Shown: one piece after another, positions 1 through 9,124 of the stretch
Numbering within the stretch: the stretch's first letter is position 1
How the letters are laid out: each line of letters begins with the position of its first letter
NCBI RefSeq assembly: GCF_014287435.1
Contig: NZ_JACOPG010000003.1
Location: 124,001 to 188,000 of the forward strand
DNA from: Roseburia lenta
Lineage (GTDB): Bacteria > Bacillota > Clostridia > Lachnospirales > Lachnospiraceae
Direction of reading: 5' to 3'
DNA: 64,000 nt
Made by a program: the position numbers and the translations under genes
Notes under the pieces: model-generated
Seen by the model: only the letters and a program-made list of their open reading frames with translations
What the model was told of the DNA's origin: nothing
The model's database searches: none

Positions 1-1
1 C

Positions 2-1033
2 AGTTCCTTCAAGGCGACTTTTTATTCTTCCATCACCAACCCGACAACACGTTTTGTCAACAGTCTGATCTACAGTGGTGTGGGTGTCGCAGGTGCCATT
101 CTTGCGATCTTCGGCGGCATCACGGTCGGTGGACTGACCAGTTTCTTAGGCTATGCAAGCCAGTATGCCAAGCCTTTCAATGAAATCTCCGGCGTTGTCA
201 CGGAATTACAGAACGCCATTGCCTGCGCAGCGCGTATTTTTGAGATCATTGATGCACCGGCAGTGGAGGAGAGCCGGGAAAATCATCTGTCGGATGTGGA
301 AGGAAAGATCGTATTTGAGGACGTGGCGTTTTCCTATGATCCGAGCAAACCGCTCATTGAGCACTTAAATCTGACCGTAGAGCCGGGACAGCGTATTGCT
401 ATTGTCGGACCGACCGGAAGCGGTAAGACGACGCTTATCAACCTGCTTATGCGCTTCTATGATACGACACATGGCAAGATCACCATTGATGGTGTCGATA
501 TCCGGTCTATCTCGCGTGCCAACCTGCGTGAAAAATTCGGCATGGTTTTACAGGAGACCTGGCTGAAAGAGGGCACTATCCGGGAAAACCTTTTGTTTGC
601 CAACCCGGATGCGACAGAAGAAGAGATGGTGCAGGCAGCCAGAACTTCCCATGCGCATGAATTTATCAAACGTTTGCCAAATGGGTATGATACTTATATC
701 AAGGGCGATGACGGCAGTCTTTCGCAGGGAGAAAAGCAACTTCTTTGTATTGCCCGCCTGATGCTGGCATTGCCGCCTATGCTGATCTTGGATGAGGCGA
801 CATCTTCCATTGATACGCGTACGGAGATGAAGATACAGGAGGCTTTCCAGACCATGATGGAAGGCAGAACAACCTTTGTCGTAGCACACAGACTTTCCAC
901 GATCCGCGAAGCAGATGTGATCCTCTATATGCAGGACGGTAAGGTCTTAGAACAGGGAAATCATCAGGAATTGTTGGAGAAGAACGGATATTATGCGAAA
1001 TTGTATCGCAGTCAGTTTGTATGTGGCAAATAG
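2..1033 (+). CDS. ABC exporter, C-terminal part (partial at window start)
   Basis: This is the carboxy-terminal 343 residues of an ABC exporter half-transporter; the frame is open to the left edge, so the true start lies outside. The first roughly 80 residues are the last transmembrane helices. The ATPase domain follows, with Walker A GPTGSGKTT, a variant signature LSQGEKQ in place of LSGGQ, Walker B MLILDEATSSID and the switch histidine in VVAHRLST. LSQGE signatures are common in MsbA/BmrA-like multidrug exporters of Firmicutes, which usually work as heterodimers encoded by adjacent genes; the partner would lie upstream. It acts in the cytoplasmic membrane. The substrate cannot be told from sequence. 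Confidence 0.93.
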   Translation, partial: SSFKATFYSSITNPTTRFVNSLIYSGVGVAGAILAIFGGITVGGLTSFLGYASQYAKPFNEISGVVTELQNAIACAARIFEIIDAPAVEESRENHLSDVEGKIVFEDVAFSYDPSKPLIEHLNLTVEPGQRIAIVGPTGSGKTTLINLLMRFYDTTHGKITIDGVDIRSISRANLREKFGMVLQETWLKEGTIRENLLFANPDATEEEMVQAARTSHAHEFIKRLPNGYDTYIKGDDGSLSQGEKQLLCIARLMLALPPMLILDEATSSIDTRTEMKIQEAFQTMMEGRTTFVVAHRLSTIREADVILYMQDGKVLEQGNHQELLEKNGYYAKLYRSQFVCGK

Positions 1034-1084
1034 ATTGACTTTTTCAAGTGACGCAAGATTTACTGGTGCATATGATGTAGTATG

Positions 1085-1093
1085 TGCTATAAT
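1085..1093 (+). promoter_or_regulatory. Extended -10 promoter of murA
   Basis: TGCTATAAT at 1085-1093 is a perfect extended -10 element. No good -35 stands 17 bp upstream, which is tolerated by extended -10 promoters. Transcription would start near 1100, leaving a leader of about 57 nt before murA. Confidence 0.55.
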
Positions 1094-1156
1094 GTCTTTT
1101 ATCAATGGGTAAATATAGGCGAGAGCCTTTGGAATAAATGAGTAACGAGGTGTTAT

Positions 1157-2449
1157 ATGGAACAATTCGTAATTAAGGGGGGAAATCCGATCGTAGGGGA
1201 AGTAGAGATCGGTGGTGCCAAGAATGCAGCGCTCGCAATTCTTGCAGCGTCCATTATGACGGATGAGACAGTGACCATAGATAATCTGCCGGATGTGCGG
1301 GATATCAACATCATGCTGGATGCTTTGAGCGATATCGGCGCAGTGGTAGAGCGCGTAGACCGGCACACAGCGCGCATCAACGGATCAACCATCGGACAGT
1401 TGAACGTAGATTATGAATACATCAAAAAGATCCGTGCTTCCTATTATCTTCTGGGAGCCTTACTTGGAAAATACAAAAGAGCAGAAGTAGCATTGCCGGG
1501 TGGTTGCGTGATCGGCAGCCGACCGATCGACCTGCATGTCAAAGGATTCAAGGCACTGGGCGCTGATGTGGACATCAGTTATGGCTTGATCTCTGCAAAG
1601 GCAGACCATCTGGTAGGCAGCCATATCTACATGGATAAGGTATCTGTCGGTGCTACGATCAATGTACTTATGGCAGCGGCACTTGCCGAGGGCAAGACCG
1701 TGATCGAAAATGCCGCTAAGGAGCCGCATGTCGTAGATGTTGCCAACTTCTTAAACAGCATGGGTGCCAATATACGTGGTGCAGGTACGGATGTGATCCG
1801 TATCGTAGGTGTGGAAAAGTTACACAAGACATCTTATTCTGTCATTCCGGATCAGATCGAGGCGGGAACCTTTATGTGCGCGGCAGCAGCGACCAAGGGT
1901 GATGTCCTGATCAAAAATGTTATTCCAAAGCATTTGGAAGCTACATCTGCCAAGTTGATCGAGGCAGGCTGTATGATCGAGGAATTTGATGATGCTGTTC
2001 GTATTGTTGCCAACAAGGGCTTGACCCATACCCAGATCACGACGCTTCCGTATCCGGGATTTCCGACAGATATGCAGCCGCAGATGACGGTTGTGCTTGG
2101 TATGGCAGATGGTACGTCTACCGTTACCGAGAGCATTTTTGAGAACCGCTTCAAGTACGTGGATGAACTTTCCCGCATGGGAGCAGATATCAAGGTGGAG
2201 AGCAATATTGCCATTATCCGTGGCATTAAGGAATACACAGGTGCGCGCGTGAGTGCACCGGATCTGCGTGCAGGTGCAGCCCTTGTGATCGCCGGGCTTG
2301 CAGCAGATGGCATTACCATCGTGGAAGATATTCATTTCATCCAGCGCGGTTATGAGGATTTCGAGATCAAGTTGCGCAGTCTGGGCGCACAGATCGAACG
2401 GACAAATTGCGAAAAAGAGATCCAGAAGTTTATGTTTCGGGTTTCCTAG
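1157..2449 (+). CDS. murA: UDP-N-acetylglucosamine 1-carboxyvinyltransferase
   Basis: First committed step of peptidoglycan synthesis in the cytoplasm: transfer of enolpyruvate from PEP to UDP-GlcNAc, the target of fosfomycin. At 430 residues it has the normal length. The substrate-binding KN pair is at residues 22-23 and the catalytic cysteine is at 117 within PGGCVIGSRPIDLH; the cysteine (rather than aspartate) predicts fosfomycin sensitivity at this residue. Firmicutes often carry two MurA paralogues and the window does not show which this is. It stands alone, with its own extended -10 promoter and a strong terminator directly after the stop. Confidence 0.96.
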   Translation: MEQFVIKGGNPIVGEVEIGGAKNAALAILAASIMTDETVTIDNLPDVRDINIMLDALSDIGAVVERVDRHTARINGSTIGQLNVDYEYIKKIRASYYLLGALLGKYKRAEVALPGGCVIGSRPIDLHVKGFKALGADVDISYGLISAKADHLVGSHIYMDKVSVGATINVLMAAALAEGKTVIENAAKEPHVVDVANFLNSMGANIRGAGTDVIRIVGVEKLHKTSYSVIPDQIEAGTFMCAAAATKGDVLIKNVIPKHLEATSAKLIEAGCMIEEFDDAVRIVANKGLTHTQITTLPYPGFPTDMQPQMTVVLGMADGTSTVTESIFENRFKYVDELSRMGADIKVESNIAIIRGIKEYTGARVSAPDLRAGAALVIAGLAADGITIVEDIHFIQRGYEDFEIKLRSLGAQIERTNCEKEIQKFMFRVS

Positions 2450-2460
2450 ATCAAAAGATA

Positions 2461-2510
2461 AAAAGACGGCTATCTTTGTCATGTATGTGATAAAGATAGC
2501 CGTTTTTGAT
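2461..2510 (+). terminator. Terminator after murA (possibly bidirectional)
   Basis: A 12-bp perfect stem (2466-2477 with 2492-2503) and 14-nt loop are followed by a T run. A-rich flank on the other side gives a T run on the minus strand too, so it can also end the convergent HD-GYP gene. Confidence 0.9.
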
Positions 2511-2523
2511 TTTATAAGAAATG

Positions 2524-3717
2524 TTAAAGGATTGCCTTGATGAACAGATCCTTGTTGGCAGACTGGGATAAGTCAATCAAGCCATGCTCGACAGTGTCGA
2601 CGATCGGACGGGATAAGGTATTTTTGTTGAGATACACGATCTGTCCGGCGGTGCCGTCACTTAAAAGGACACGGCTGTTGTTGTAGCAGGCTGCCACACG
2701 CTGCAAAAAGGTAAAGATGACTTTTGGGTTGTACTTCTGGAAACCGTCATCTTCAAAAGCGGCAATGACCTGAAAAGCACATTTGGGAGCACGGTAAGAG
2801 CGTGCTGCCGTCATGGCATCATATACATCAGCGATGGCAACGATGGAAGCAAAAGTATCGATTTCATCGGATTCCAGACCGCGTGGATAACCGGATCCGT
2901 CATAACGTTCGTGATGTTGTAAGGCTGCCAACTTGATACGAAGATCCAGGTCGGTGTCCTTTAAGATCTTGTGTCCCAGTTTGGCATGGGAACGGATGAT
3001 GTCAAATTCCTCATCGGTCAGTTTGCCCTGTTTATTTAAGATCTCAGAAGGGATCTGGGTCTTGCCGATATCATGTAAAAGCCCTGCCAAGGTCAGGGTG
3101 TTCAAATCTTCCTTGGAGAACTGCATCCATTTACCGATGGCTCTGGAGATCAAAGCGACATTCAAAGAATGGGCGTAGACGGAATCATCGACAGAACGCA
3201 TGGTATGTATCATGTCAAAAAGTTCCAAGGAAGTCTTGGAAGCAAATAAGGATGCTGCCTCGGACAGAAGATGGTCACATGCACCGTCAACCTGTCCTGC
3301 AATGATGAGATCAAAATCCTCTTTCAGAGAGATCATATTGCGTGTATAAGAGGTCTGAAATGCCTGAAACTGCGGCGTGGACTGTATGCGCTGTCTATGC
3401 GACGTTGTCTCGAGCGGATGGACCTGCGGGTGCGGAGTCTCTGTCTTTTGCTCTGTGACCGGTTTTGCGACCAGCTTTTGGGCAGGAGCCTCTGGCTTTG
3501 GCTCGGCAACTTCCAGTGTGACTGCCTGTTCGCGGATCTCCTGTGGGATCGAATTTTCATCGATCATAACGGTCTGGATCCGGTAAAAGGATAACTTGGC
3601 GATCAACTGTGATGTCAGACTGGCCCCGGCAGATGCGATGGTCTGTCCTCTTTTTGTAACGATCGGCTTGGCAACGACCATGCCGGCTTGTAATCGGTTT
3701 ACGCTTACTTTTATCAT
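2524..3717 (-). CDS. HD-GYP domain protein, probable c-di-GMP phosphodiesterase
   Basis: The 397-residue product has an N-terminal DUF3391-like region (VSVNRLQAGMVVAKPI), a Pro/Glu/Gln-rich linker, and a C-terminal HD-GYP domain with the metal-binding LLHDIGK, the following HHERYDGSGYPRGL block and later conserved helices. HD-GYP proteins hydrolyse cyclic di-GMP to GMP. No receiver or membrane segment is present, so it is expected to be cytosolic, with the N-terminal domain as possible sensor. The start at 3717 was chosen because GGGGGAAG lies 8 nt upstream; the longer frame to 3813 begins inside the promoter. Enzymatic activity is inferred from the intact HD and GYP motifs. Confidence 0.87.
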   Translation of the reverse strand: MIKVSVNRLQAGMVVAKPIVTKRGQTIASAGASLTSQLIAKLSFYRIQTVMIDENSIPQEIREQAVTLEVAEPKPEAPAQKLVAKPVTEQKTETPHPQVHPLETTSHRQRIQSTPQFQAFQTSYTRNMISLKEDFDLIIAGQVDGACDHLLSEAASLFASKTSLELFDMIHTMRSVDDSVYAHSLNVALISRAIGKWMQFSKEDLNTLTLAGLLHDIGKTQIPSEILNKQGKLTDEEFDIIRSHAKLGHKILKDTDLDLRIKLAALQHHERYDGSGYPRGLESDEIDTFASIVAIADVYDAMTAARSYRAPKCAFQVIAAFEDDGFQKYNPKVIFTFLQRVAACYNNSRVLLSDGTAGQIVYLNKNTLSRPIVDTVEHGLIDLSQSANKDLFIKAIL

Positions 3718-3783
3718 ATTATGTTCTTCCCCCAAAGGTGTGTAATTGCTTCGTAAATGAAAGAAAATTATACACACAGAGAT

Positions 3784-3813
3784 ATTATATATGTAATATC
3801 TCCCATCTGGCAA
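3784..3813 (-). promoter_or_regulatory. Promoter of the HD-GYP gene
   Basis: Read on the minus strand: TTGCCA (3808-3813), an 18-bp spacer, then TATAAT (3784-3789). The start site would be near 3777, giving a leader of about 60 nt. Confidence 0.6.
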
Positions 3814-3934
3814 TAGTTTTCTGACGATTTACGTCGAAAGCTAAAGAAAAATGCCAAAATGGGCAAATATATACAGATTGCGGGGTAAGACTAGGAGACG
3901 ACTACAAAATGCAGGAATTGTATAGGGGGATTTC

Positions 3935-3963
3935 TTGACAAATACCCATATGGGGTGTAAAGT
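3935..3963 (+). promoter_or_regulatory. Promoter of the metK riboswitch transcript
   Basis: Consensus TTGACA at 3935-3940, 17-bp spacer, TAAAGT at 3958-3963. It stands about 45 bp upstream of the riboswitch aptamer. Confidence 0.7.
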
Positions 3964-4009
3964 CATCACTGATGAAAGTCACAGATTTGAAAATTCCATA
4001 TCGTATTTT

Positions 4010-4109
4010 CTCTTATTCAGAGTGGCGGAGATACATAGGATCGATGAAACCACGGCAACCCCGGAAGATGGAAGGTGCCTACCTGAGCGAGTAACTCGAA
4101 CAATAAGGG
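4010..4109 (+). promoter_or_regulatory. SAM-I (S-box) riboswitch ahead of metK
   Basis: The aptamer shows the S-box landmarks in order: closing stem P1 strand CTCTTATT (4010-4017), CAGAGTGGCGGAGA, CGATGAAACC, CGGCAACC, AAGGTGCCTACC and the P1 partner AATAAGGG (4102-4109). SAM binding stabilises P1. GGATTT (4108-4113) can alternatively pair with AAATCC (4131-4136), the left arm of the following terminator, so an antiterminator and the terminator are mutually exclusive. High SAM is therefore predicted to stop transcription before metK, which makes SAM. Confidence 0.93.
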
Positions 4110-4130
4110 ATTTGATTATCTTAGACAATT

Positions 4131-4154
4131 AAATCCGCTTATGGCGGATTTTTT
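4131..4154 (+). terminator. Riboswitch expression-platform terminator
   Basis: AAATCCGC (4131-4138), a 5-nt loop, GCGGATTT (4144-4151) and a T run. The left arm competes with the antiterminator formed with 4108-4113. Confidence 0.9.
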
Positions 4155-4213
4155 AATGCTTTTTTTGAGGTGTTAAAAAGGAACCAAAGGGTAATACAGA
4201 AAGGAAGAAGAAA

Positions 4214-5395
4214 ATGGAAAAATTATTATTTACTTCAGAGTCTGTTACAGAAGGACATCCGGACAAGGTCTGTGATGCTGTATCAGATGCAATCTTAGAT
4301 GCTTGTATGGAACAGGATCCGATGAGCCGTGTTGCCTGCGAGACAGCAGCATGTACCGGATTTGTACTTGTAACAGGCGAGATAACCACAAAGGCACAAC
4401 TTGATATTCCTGCAATCGTTCGTAAGACGGTTCTTGATATCGGTTATGATGATGGTAAGAAGGGTATCGATGGCAATTCCTGTGCTGTTATGGTTGCATT
4501 AGACCAGCAGTCAGCAGATATTGCTATGGGTGTTGATAAGGCTTTAGAGGCAAAGAAGGGTTCTTTGACAGATGATCTGGATACCGGTGCCGGAGATCAG
4601 GGTATGATGTTTGGTTATGCTACCAACGAGACAGAAGATTACATGCCTTATCCGATTTCTTTGGCTCATAAGTTGGCACTTCAACTTACTAAGGTACGTA
4701 AAGATGGTACACTTTCTTACTTAAGACCAGACGGAAAGACACAGGTTTCTGTAGAATATGATGAGGCTGGTAAGCCAAAGAGACTTGAGGCTGTTGTTCT
4801 TTCTACACAGCATGACGAAGATGTAACACAAGAACAGATCCATGAAGACATCAAGAAATATGTCTTTGACCCGATCCTGCCGGCTGAACTGGTAGATGAT
4901 GAGACAAAGTTCTTCATCAACCCGACCGGACGTTTCGTTATTGGTGGACCACACGGTGATGCAGGTCTTACCGGACGTAAGATTATCGTAGATACATATG
5001 GTGGAATGGCTCGTCACGGCGGCGGTGCTTTCTCTGGAAAGGACTGCACAAAGGTTGACCGTTCCGCAGCATATGCAGCACGTTATGTTGCTAAGAACAT
5101 CGTTGCAGCAGGTCTGGCTGACAGGTGCGAGATCCAGTTGTCTTATGCGATCGGTGTTGCACAGCCTACATCTATCATGGTAGATACTTTCGGTACAGGC
5201 AAGTTATCTGATGAGAAGTTAGTTGAGATCGTTCGTAATCATTTCGATCTTCGCCCGGCTGGTATCATCAAGATGCTGGATCTGAGAAGACCGATCTACA
5301 AGCAGACAGCAGCATATGGTCACTTTGGACGTAATGATCTGAACCTTCCTTGGGAAGCTTTGGACAAAGTTGAAGATCTGAAAAAATATCTTTAA
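4214..5395 (+). CDS. metK: S-adenosylmethionine synthetase
   Basis: Makes SAM from methionine and ATP in the cytoplasm. The 393-residue length is typical. Visible motifs are GHPDKVCD (residues 14-21), [12 protein letters not shown] (the central ATP/K+ region), the P-loop-like GGGAFSGKD and the C-terminal [18 protein letters not shown]. It is a single-gene unit controlled by the SAM-I riboswitch upstream, and a strong terminator follows. The codon choice looks adapted to high expression compared with neighbours, as expected for this essential enzyme. Confidence 0.98.
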   Translation: MEKLLFTSESVTEGHPDKVCDAVSDAILDACMEQDPMSRVACETAACTGFVLVTGEITTKAQLDIPAIVRKTVLDIGYDDGKKGIDGNSCAVMVALDQQSADIAMGVDKALEAKKGSLTDDLDTGAGDQGMMFGYATNETEDYMPYPISLAHKLALQLTKVRKDGTLSYLRPDGKTQVSVEYDEAGKPKRLEAVVLSTQHDEDVTQEQIHEDIKKYVFDPILPAELVDDETKFFINPTGRFVIGGPHGDAGLTGRKIIVDTYGGMARHGGGAFSGKDCTKVDRSAAYAARYVAKNIVAAGLADRCEIQLSYAIGVAQPTSIMVDTFGTGKLSDEKLVEIVRNHFDLRPAGIIKMLDLRRPIYKQTAAYGHFGRNDLNLPWEALDKVEDLKKYL

Positions 5396-5460
5396 GATTC
5401 TAAAAAAAGTATAAAACTTTGATGGAATGCTTTTTTTGAGGGGATGAAGTGATATAATGA

Positions 5461-5496
5461 AGTCGTGGGATGAATGAGACATCCCACGACTTTTTT
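5461..5496 (+). terminator. Terminator after metK
   Basis: A perfect 12-bp stem (5461-5472 with 5480-5491), 7-nt loop and T6. A TATAAT hexamer lies just before it at 5453-5458, with only a poor -35. Confidence 0.92.
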
Positions 5497-5519
5497 CTAT
5501 ATAAAGGATGGAATGGTTT

Positions 5520-6647
5520 ATGAAGTTACGGACGCGACTTGTCATATCCTTTTGCATTATCATATTTGTACCGATTATCATGGCAGCCATAGGGCTATAT
5601 GCCATCAATACGATCTTGCCAACGCTGAACATCCAATGGTCCAGTACCAGTTATGAGTATATCGCCCATTTGCCGGATTTTAAGAATCTGGTGGTCGATG
5701 TTATGATCTCTGTGATCCTGATCCTCTTTTTTACAGCGGCGATCTTAGTGATCTGGACATACAGCGGTATCATTTCCCGTCTGCGCCAACTCAATAAGGC
5801 GGCAGAGAATATCCGGGACGGCAATCTGGATTTTTCCATTGATACCAAGGGACATGATGAGATCAGTGAACTCAGTGAGAGTTTTGAGGCCATGCGCAAG
5901 CGCTTGCAGATGAATGCGCAGGAGAAACTGGATGCGGAGCAGGAACACCGTATGCTGATCTCCAATATCGCTCATGACCTAAAGACGCCGATCACGGCGA
6001 TCAAGGGTTATTCGGAGGGGATCTTAGATGGGGTGGCGGACACACCGGAGAAGCAGGAACGCTATCTAAAGACCATCTACAACAAGGCAAATGAGATGAA
6101 CACCCTCATCAATGAACTGACCTTATACAGCAATATCGATACCAATAAGATCCCATACAATTTCCACAAACTAAACGTCAAGGACTACTTCACCGACTGT
6201 ATGGAAGAGTTGGAAATGGATCTGGAAAATCAGCACATGCAGCTGACTTTCTTTAATTATGTAGATGAAGATACCCTGATGATTGCTGACCCGGAGCAGC
6301 TTGGCAGGGTCATCCACAATATCATCGGCAATGCCATCAAGTATATGCGGGCAGAGGAGCCGTCCTTTATCAGTATGCGGATCAAGGATGTGGGCGACTT
6401 TATCCAGGTCGAGATCGAGGACAACGGCAAGGGTATTTCCAACAAAGACCTGCCATATATTTTTGACCGCTTTTACCGGGCAGATGCTTCGCGCAATTCT
6501 GCGGCAGGCGGAAGCGGTATCGGACTTTCCATTGTCAAAAAGATCATTGAGGATCATGGTGGAAAAATCTGGGCAACCAGCAAAGAGAATGTAGGTACAG
6601 TCATGTACTTTGTTTTACGAAAATATCAGGAGGTACCAAATGAGTAG
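5520..6647 (+). CDS. Sensor histidine kinase of a two-component system
   Basis: Membrane sensor of 375 residues: a first transmembrane segment near residues 8-30, a very short external loop, a second segment near 58-80, a HAMP domain, the HisKA box with the phospho-accepting histidine in IAHDLKTPITAIKGYSEG, and a HATPase domain with N, G1 (DNGKGI), F (IFDRFYR) and G2 (GGSGIGLS) boxes. The short outer loop suggests sensing in or near the membrane. The start at 5520 is preferred over 5508 because AAAGGATGG stands at proper spacing from it. Its stop overlaps the response regulator start by 8 bp, so the two are co-translated partners. The signal is unknown. Confidence 0.92.
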   Translation: MKLRTRLVISFCIIIFVPIIMAAIGLYAINTILPTLNIQWSSTSYEYIAHLPDFKNLVVDVMISVILILFFTAAILVIWTYSGIISRLRQLNKAAENIRDGNLDFSIDTKGHDEISELSESFEAMRKRLQMNAQEKLDAEQEHRMLISNIAHDLKTPITAIKGYSEGILDGVADTPEKQERYLKTIYNKANEMNTLINELTLYSNIDTNKIPYNFHKLNVKDYFTDCMEELEMDLENQHMQLTFFNYVDEDTLMIADPEQLGRVIHNIIGNAIKYMRAEEPSFISMRIKDVGDFIQVEIEDNGKGISNKDLPYIFDRFYRADASRNSAAGGSGIGLSIVKKIIEDHGGKIWATSKENVGTVMYFVLRKYQEVPNE

Positions 6648-7332
6648 AGTACTTATTATCGAGGATGAACTAGCGATCGCGGAACTGGAAAAGGACTATC
6701 TGGAGTTATCGGATTTTGAGGTCGTGATCGAGGAGAATGGCGTCAAGGGATGCGAGCGTGCCCTAGCAGAAGATTTTGATATCTTTGTGCTGGATCTCAT
6801 GCTGCCGGATATGGATGGCTTTGAGATCTGCCGCAGGATCCGTCAGGTCAAGAATACGCCGATCCTTATGGTTTCTGCCAAGAAAGAGGATATCGACAAG
6901 ATCCGTGGATTGGGACTGGGCGCGGATGACTATATCACCAAGCCGTTTTCACCGAGCGAATTAGTTGCAAGGGTAAAGGCTCATCTGGCACGCTATGACC
7001 GTCTGGTGGGCAGCAATCAGCAGACCCAAGGCGATACCTTCCAGATCCGTGATATCAAGATCGACAAGTCGGCAAGACGTGTATGGATCCGGGGCGAGGA
7101 AACACAGTTTACGACCAAGGAGTTCGAACTTCTGGCATTTCTGGCAGAGCATCCAAATCATGTCTTTAGCAAGCAGGAATTGTTCAAGGAGATCTGGGAT
7201 ATGGATTCGGTCGGAGACATCGCGACGGTCACCGTTCATATCAAGAAGATCCGTGAAAAGATAGAATTGAATACCAATAAACCACAATACATCGAGACGA
7301 TCTGGGGCGTGGGATATCGGTTCAAGGTATAA
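6640..7332 (+). CDS. OmpR-family response regulator
   Basis: A 230-residue cytoplasmic transcription factor: receiver domain with acidic pair EDE near residue 8, the phospho-acceptor aspartate in FVLDLMLPDMDG, the conserved switch residues in MVSAKKE and the lysine in ITKPFSPSEL; then a winged-helix Trans_reg_C domain ending VGYRFKV. The start ATG at 6640 has AGGAGG 5-8 nt upstream and overlaps the kinase stop (ATGAGTAG). It is the cognate partner of the kinase. Target genes are not evident in the window. Confidence 0.94.
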   Translation: MSRVLIIEDELAIAELEKDYLELSDFEVVIEENGVKGCERALAEDFDIFVLDLMLPDMDGFEICRRIRQVKNTPILMVSAKKEDIDKIRGLGLGADDYITKPFSPSELVARVKAHLARYDRLVGSNQQTQGDTFQIRDIKIDKSARRVWIRGEETQFTTKEFELLAFLAEHPNHVFSKQELFKEIWDMDSVGDIATVTVHIKKIREKIELNTNKPQYIETIWGVGYRFKV

Positions 7333-7385
7333 AGAAAGCGCAGCCGCCTATGGGGGCATAGCGGCTTGGCGCGGAAGGAGAAAGT

Positions 7386-8042
7386 ATGGAGTTAGAGGTA
7401 TTATTTGAGGATGAGGATGTGCTGGTCTGCTATAAGCCGGCAGGGGTCGCAACGCAGACCGCCAAGATGACAGAGCCGGATATGGTCAGCATGATCCGCA
7501 ATTATCGTGTGGCAAAGGGCGAGAGCGACTATGTAGGGGTGATCCACCGTCTGGATCAGCCGGTCGAGGGAGTATTGGTCTTTGCAAAAAATGCGGCGGC
7601 AGCAGCCATTCTTGGCAAAGAATTAAAGGCAAGGCAGTTTGCCAAATATTATTACGCCATCGTGACCAGAGAGAATATACCGGAGACAGGCGTTTTGGAA
7701 GATTATGTTGTAAAAGATGGGAGAAAGAACCGTGCCATGGTGGTTACGGAAAGTAACCCAAGGGCAAAGAAAGCGCGCCTTTCCTATGAAGTGGTCAAGC
7801 GTCTGGATGATCGCAGCCTCTTGGATATCCATCTGGATACCGGTCGTTTCCACCAGATCCGCGTACAACTGGCAAGCCGTACGGCACCGATCTTAGGCGA
7901 TGTCAAATACGGTGGCAGCCGTACCGGAGAACCGCTTTGTCTCTGCTCCTACCGCCTGCAGTTTACGCATCCGGTCAGCGAGGAGGGCATGGATTTTTCC
8001 ATCAAGCCTCGTGGCAGAGAGTTCGGTGACTTCTTTGCATAA
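7386..8042 (+). CDS. RluA-family RNA pseudouridine synthase
   Basis: A 218-residue single-domain pseudouridine synthase without an S4 domain. The catalytic aspartate sits in HRLDQPVEGVLVFAK, followed by the RluA-type blocks KYYYAIV and LDTGRFHQIRVQLA. It isomerises uridine in rRNA or tRNA; the site cannot be predicted. An AAGGAG ribosome site precedes the ATG. It follows the two-component genes by 53 bp; the gap contains a GC-rich hairpin (GCCGC...GCGGC) without a T run, so readthrough from the upstream genes is likely. Confidence 0.88.
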   Translation: MELEVLFEDEDVLVCYKPAGVATQTAKMTEPDMVSMIRNYRVAKGESDYVGVIHRLDQPVEGVLVFAKNAAAAAILGKELKARQFAKYYYAIVTRENIPETGVLEDYVVKDGRKNRAMVVTESNPRAKKARLSYEVVKRLDDRSLLDIHLDTGRFHQIRVQLASRTAPILGDVKYGGSRTGEPLCLCSYRLQFTHPVSEEGMDFSIKPRGREFGDFFA

Positions 8043-8053
8043 AAAGGAAGAAT

Positions 8054-9031
8054 TTGCTACATACTGATCCTATGGAGCAGAATTATCATTTTATCAGAAA
8101 TACAATTAAACTACTGGGAATCACCCTCTTGGTATATGCCTTTATGAAGTGGCTGCTGCCGATGGTGCTTCCCTTTTTTGTAGCCTTTTATCTGGCGGGC
8201 GCTTTTCGGCGGTCGGCATGCAGGAAAAAAGAGCATAAGACTCTTCTGATCCTGCGCAATCTCCTGATCGTGGGCGGTGTCTGCCTGCTGCTCTGGTATC
8301 TGGTAAAGGAATTTATGGATCTGTGGGGGCGGCGGGAAGAACTCTTGTATTGGGAGGGGGCAAAGGAGTCCGGTCTGTTCGGGGAAGCCTACGAAAAACT
8401 CATGGCAAAATTTAACACAGAACAGATGCTTGACCATTTTGTAGACAACGTGGCGTCACCTTTCGGCGGCATGCAGGATACCTTGGGCGGCATGGTGGCT
8501 CTGGCGGTGACCTTGGTGGCGACCATCCTTATGACCAAGGATTATGCCCTTTTACAGGAGCAGATTAAAAAGAATACCTTCGGGCAGGTGGTTGTGTCTC
8601 TGGCAAAAGATCTGTCCGTGGTAGGCGGCGATTATCTGCGCGCCCAGGGGATCATCATGCTGATCATCACGGCGATCTGTATTGTTGCCCTGCTCTTGAC
8701 GGGCAACCCCTATGCGGTTTTGGTGGGCGTTTTTATCGGTTTTTGTGATGCCCTGCCTTTTATCGGAACATCACTGATCTTTTTGCCCTGGGCGGTCGTC
8801 ATGTTCCTGCAAAAGAAGATTGGGCTTGGCATCTATTATCTTTTTTTGGCAGGGGGCACCAGCCTGCTCCGTCAGTATCTGGAACCAAAACTCATCGGCA
8901 GGAGCGTCGGTGCTGATCCTCTCATTGTTCTGGCATGTATTTATCTGGGACTGGAGATCTATGGGATCTGGGGTGTGATCTTAGGACCGGCAAGTGCATT
9001 TTTGATCTGGGAGATCTACCGTTTTACCTAA
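8054..9031 (+). CDS. AI-2E/YtvI-family membrane protein
   Basis: A polytopic protein of about 325 residues resembling the AI-2E exporter family and sporulation protein YtvI: N-terminal hydrophobic pair near residues 17-80, a central segment near 145-165, and a C-terminal cluster containing the characteristic GFCDALPFIGTSLIFLPW and LEPKLIGRSVGADPL motifs and GVILGPASAFLI. YtvI-like members in spore formers are linked to sporulation but their substrate is unknown; the autoinducer label should not be taken literally. The start is uncertain: TTG at 8054 has GGAAG only 3 nt away, and ATG at 8072 is the alternative. Confidence 0.8.
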   Translation: MLHTDPMEQNYHFIRNTIKLLGITLLVYAFMKWLLPMVLPFFVAFYLAGAFRRSACRKKEHKTLLILRNLLIVGGVCLLLWYLVKEFMDLWGRREELLYWEGAKESGLFGEAYEKLMAKFNTEQMLDHFVDNVASPFGGMQDTLGGMVALAVTLVATILMTKDYALLQEQIKKNTFGQVVVSLAKDLSVVGGDYLRAQGIIMLIITAICIVALLLTGNPYAVLVGVFIGFCDALPFIGTSLIFLPWAVVMFLQKKIGLGIYYLFLAGGTSLLRQYLEPKLIGRSVGADPLIVLACIYLGLEIYGIWGVILGPASAFLIWEIYRFT

Positions 9032-9062
9032 AAAATAAGGCAAAGTCCGCTGATGTCAAGCC

Positions 9063-9091
9063 TTGACAAGACTTGTGGATTTTTTTAGAAT
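9063..9091 (+). promoter_or_regulatory. Promoter of proS
   Basis: TTGACA at 9063-9068, 17-bp spacer, TAGAAT at 9086-9091. The -35 is part of a small palindrome GTCAA-GCC-TTGAC (9056-9068) that may also contribute to ending the preceding gene. No T-box features are seen in the short leader. Confidence 0.65.
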
Positions 9092-9124
9092 AAATGGTAT
9101 TGATGAAAGATGAAGGAGGCCATG

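Noticed and set aside
3718..3813. Longer N-terminus of the HD-GYP protein
   Set aside because: It would begin in the promoter and has no ribosome site, whereas GGGGGAAG precedes the internal ATG.
5453..5496. Promoter for the histidine kinase at TATAAT 5453-5458
   Set aside because: No acceptable -35, and transcription would start within the terminator stem; kept only as a note.
9032..9124. T-box leader before proS
   Set aside because: The leader from the promoter to the ATG is only about 30 nt and lacks the T-box sequence.
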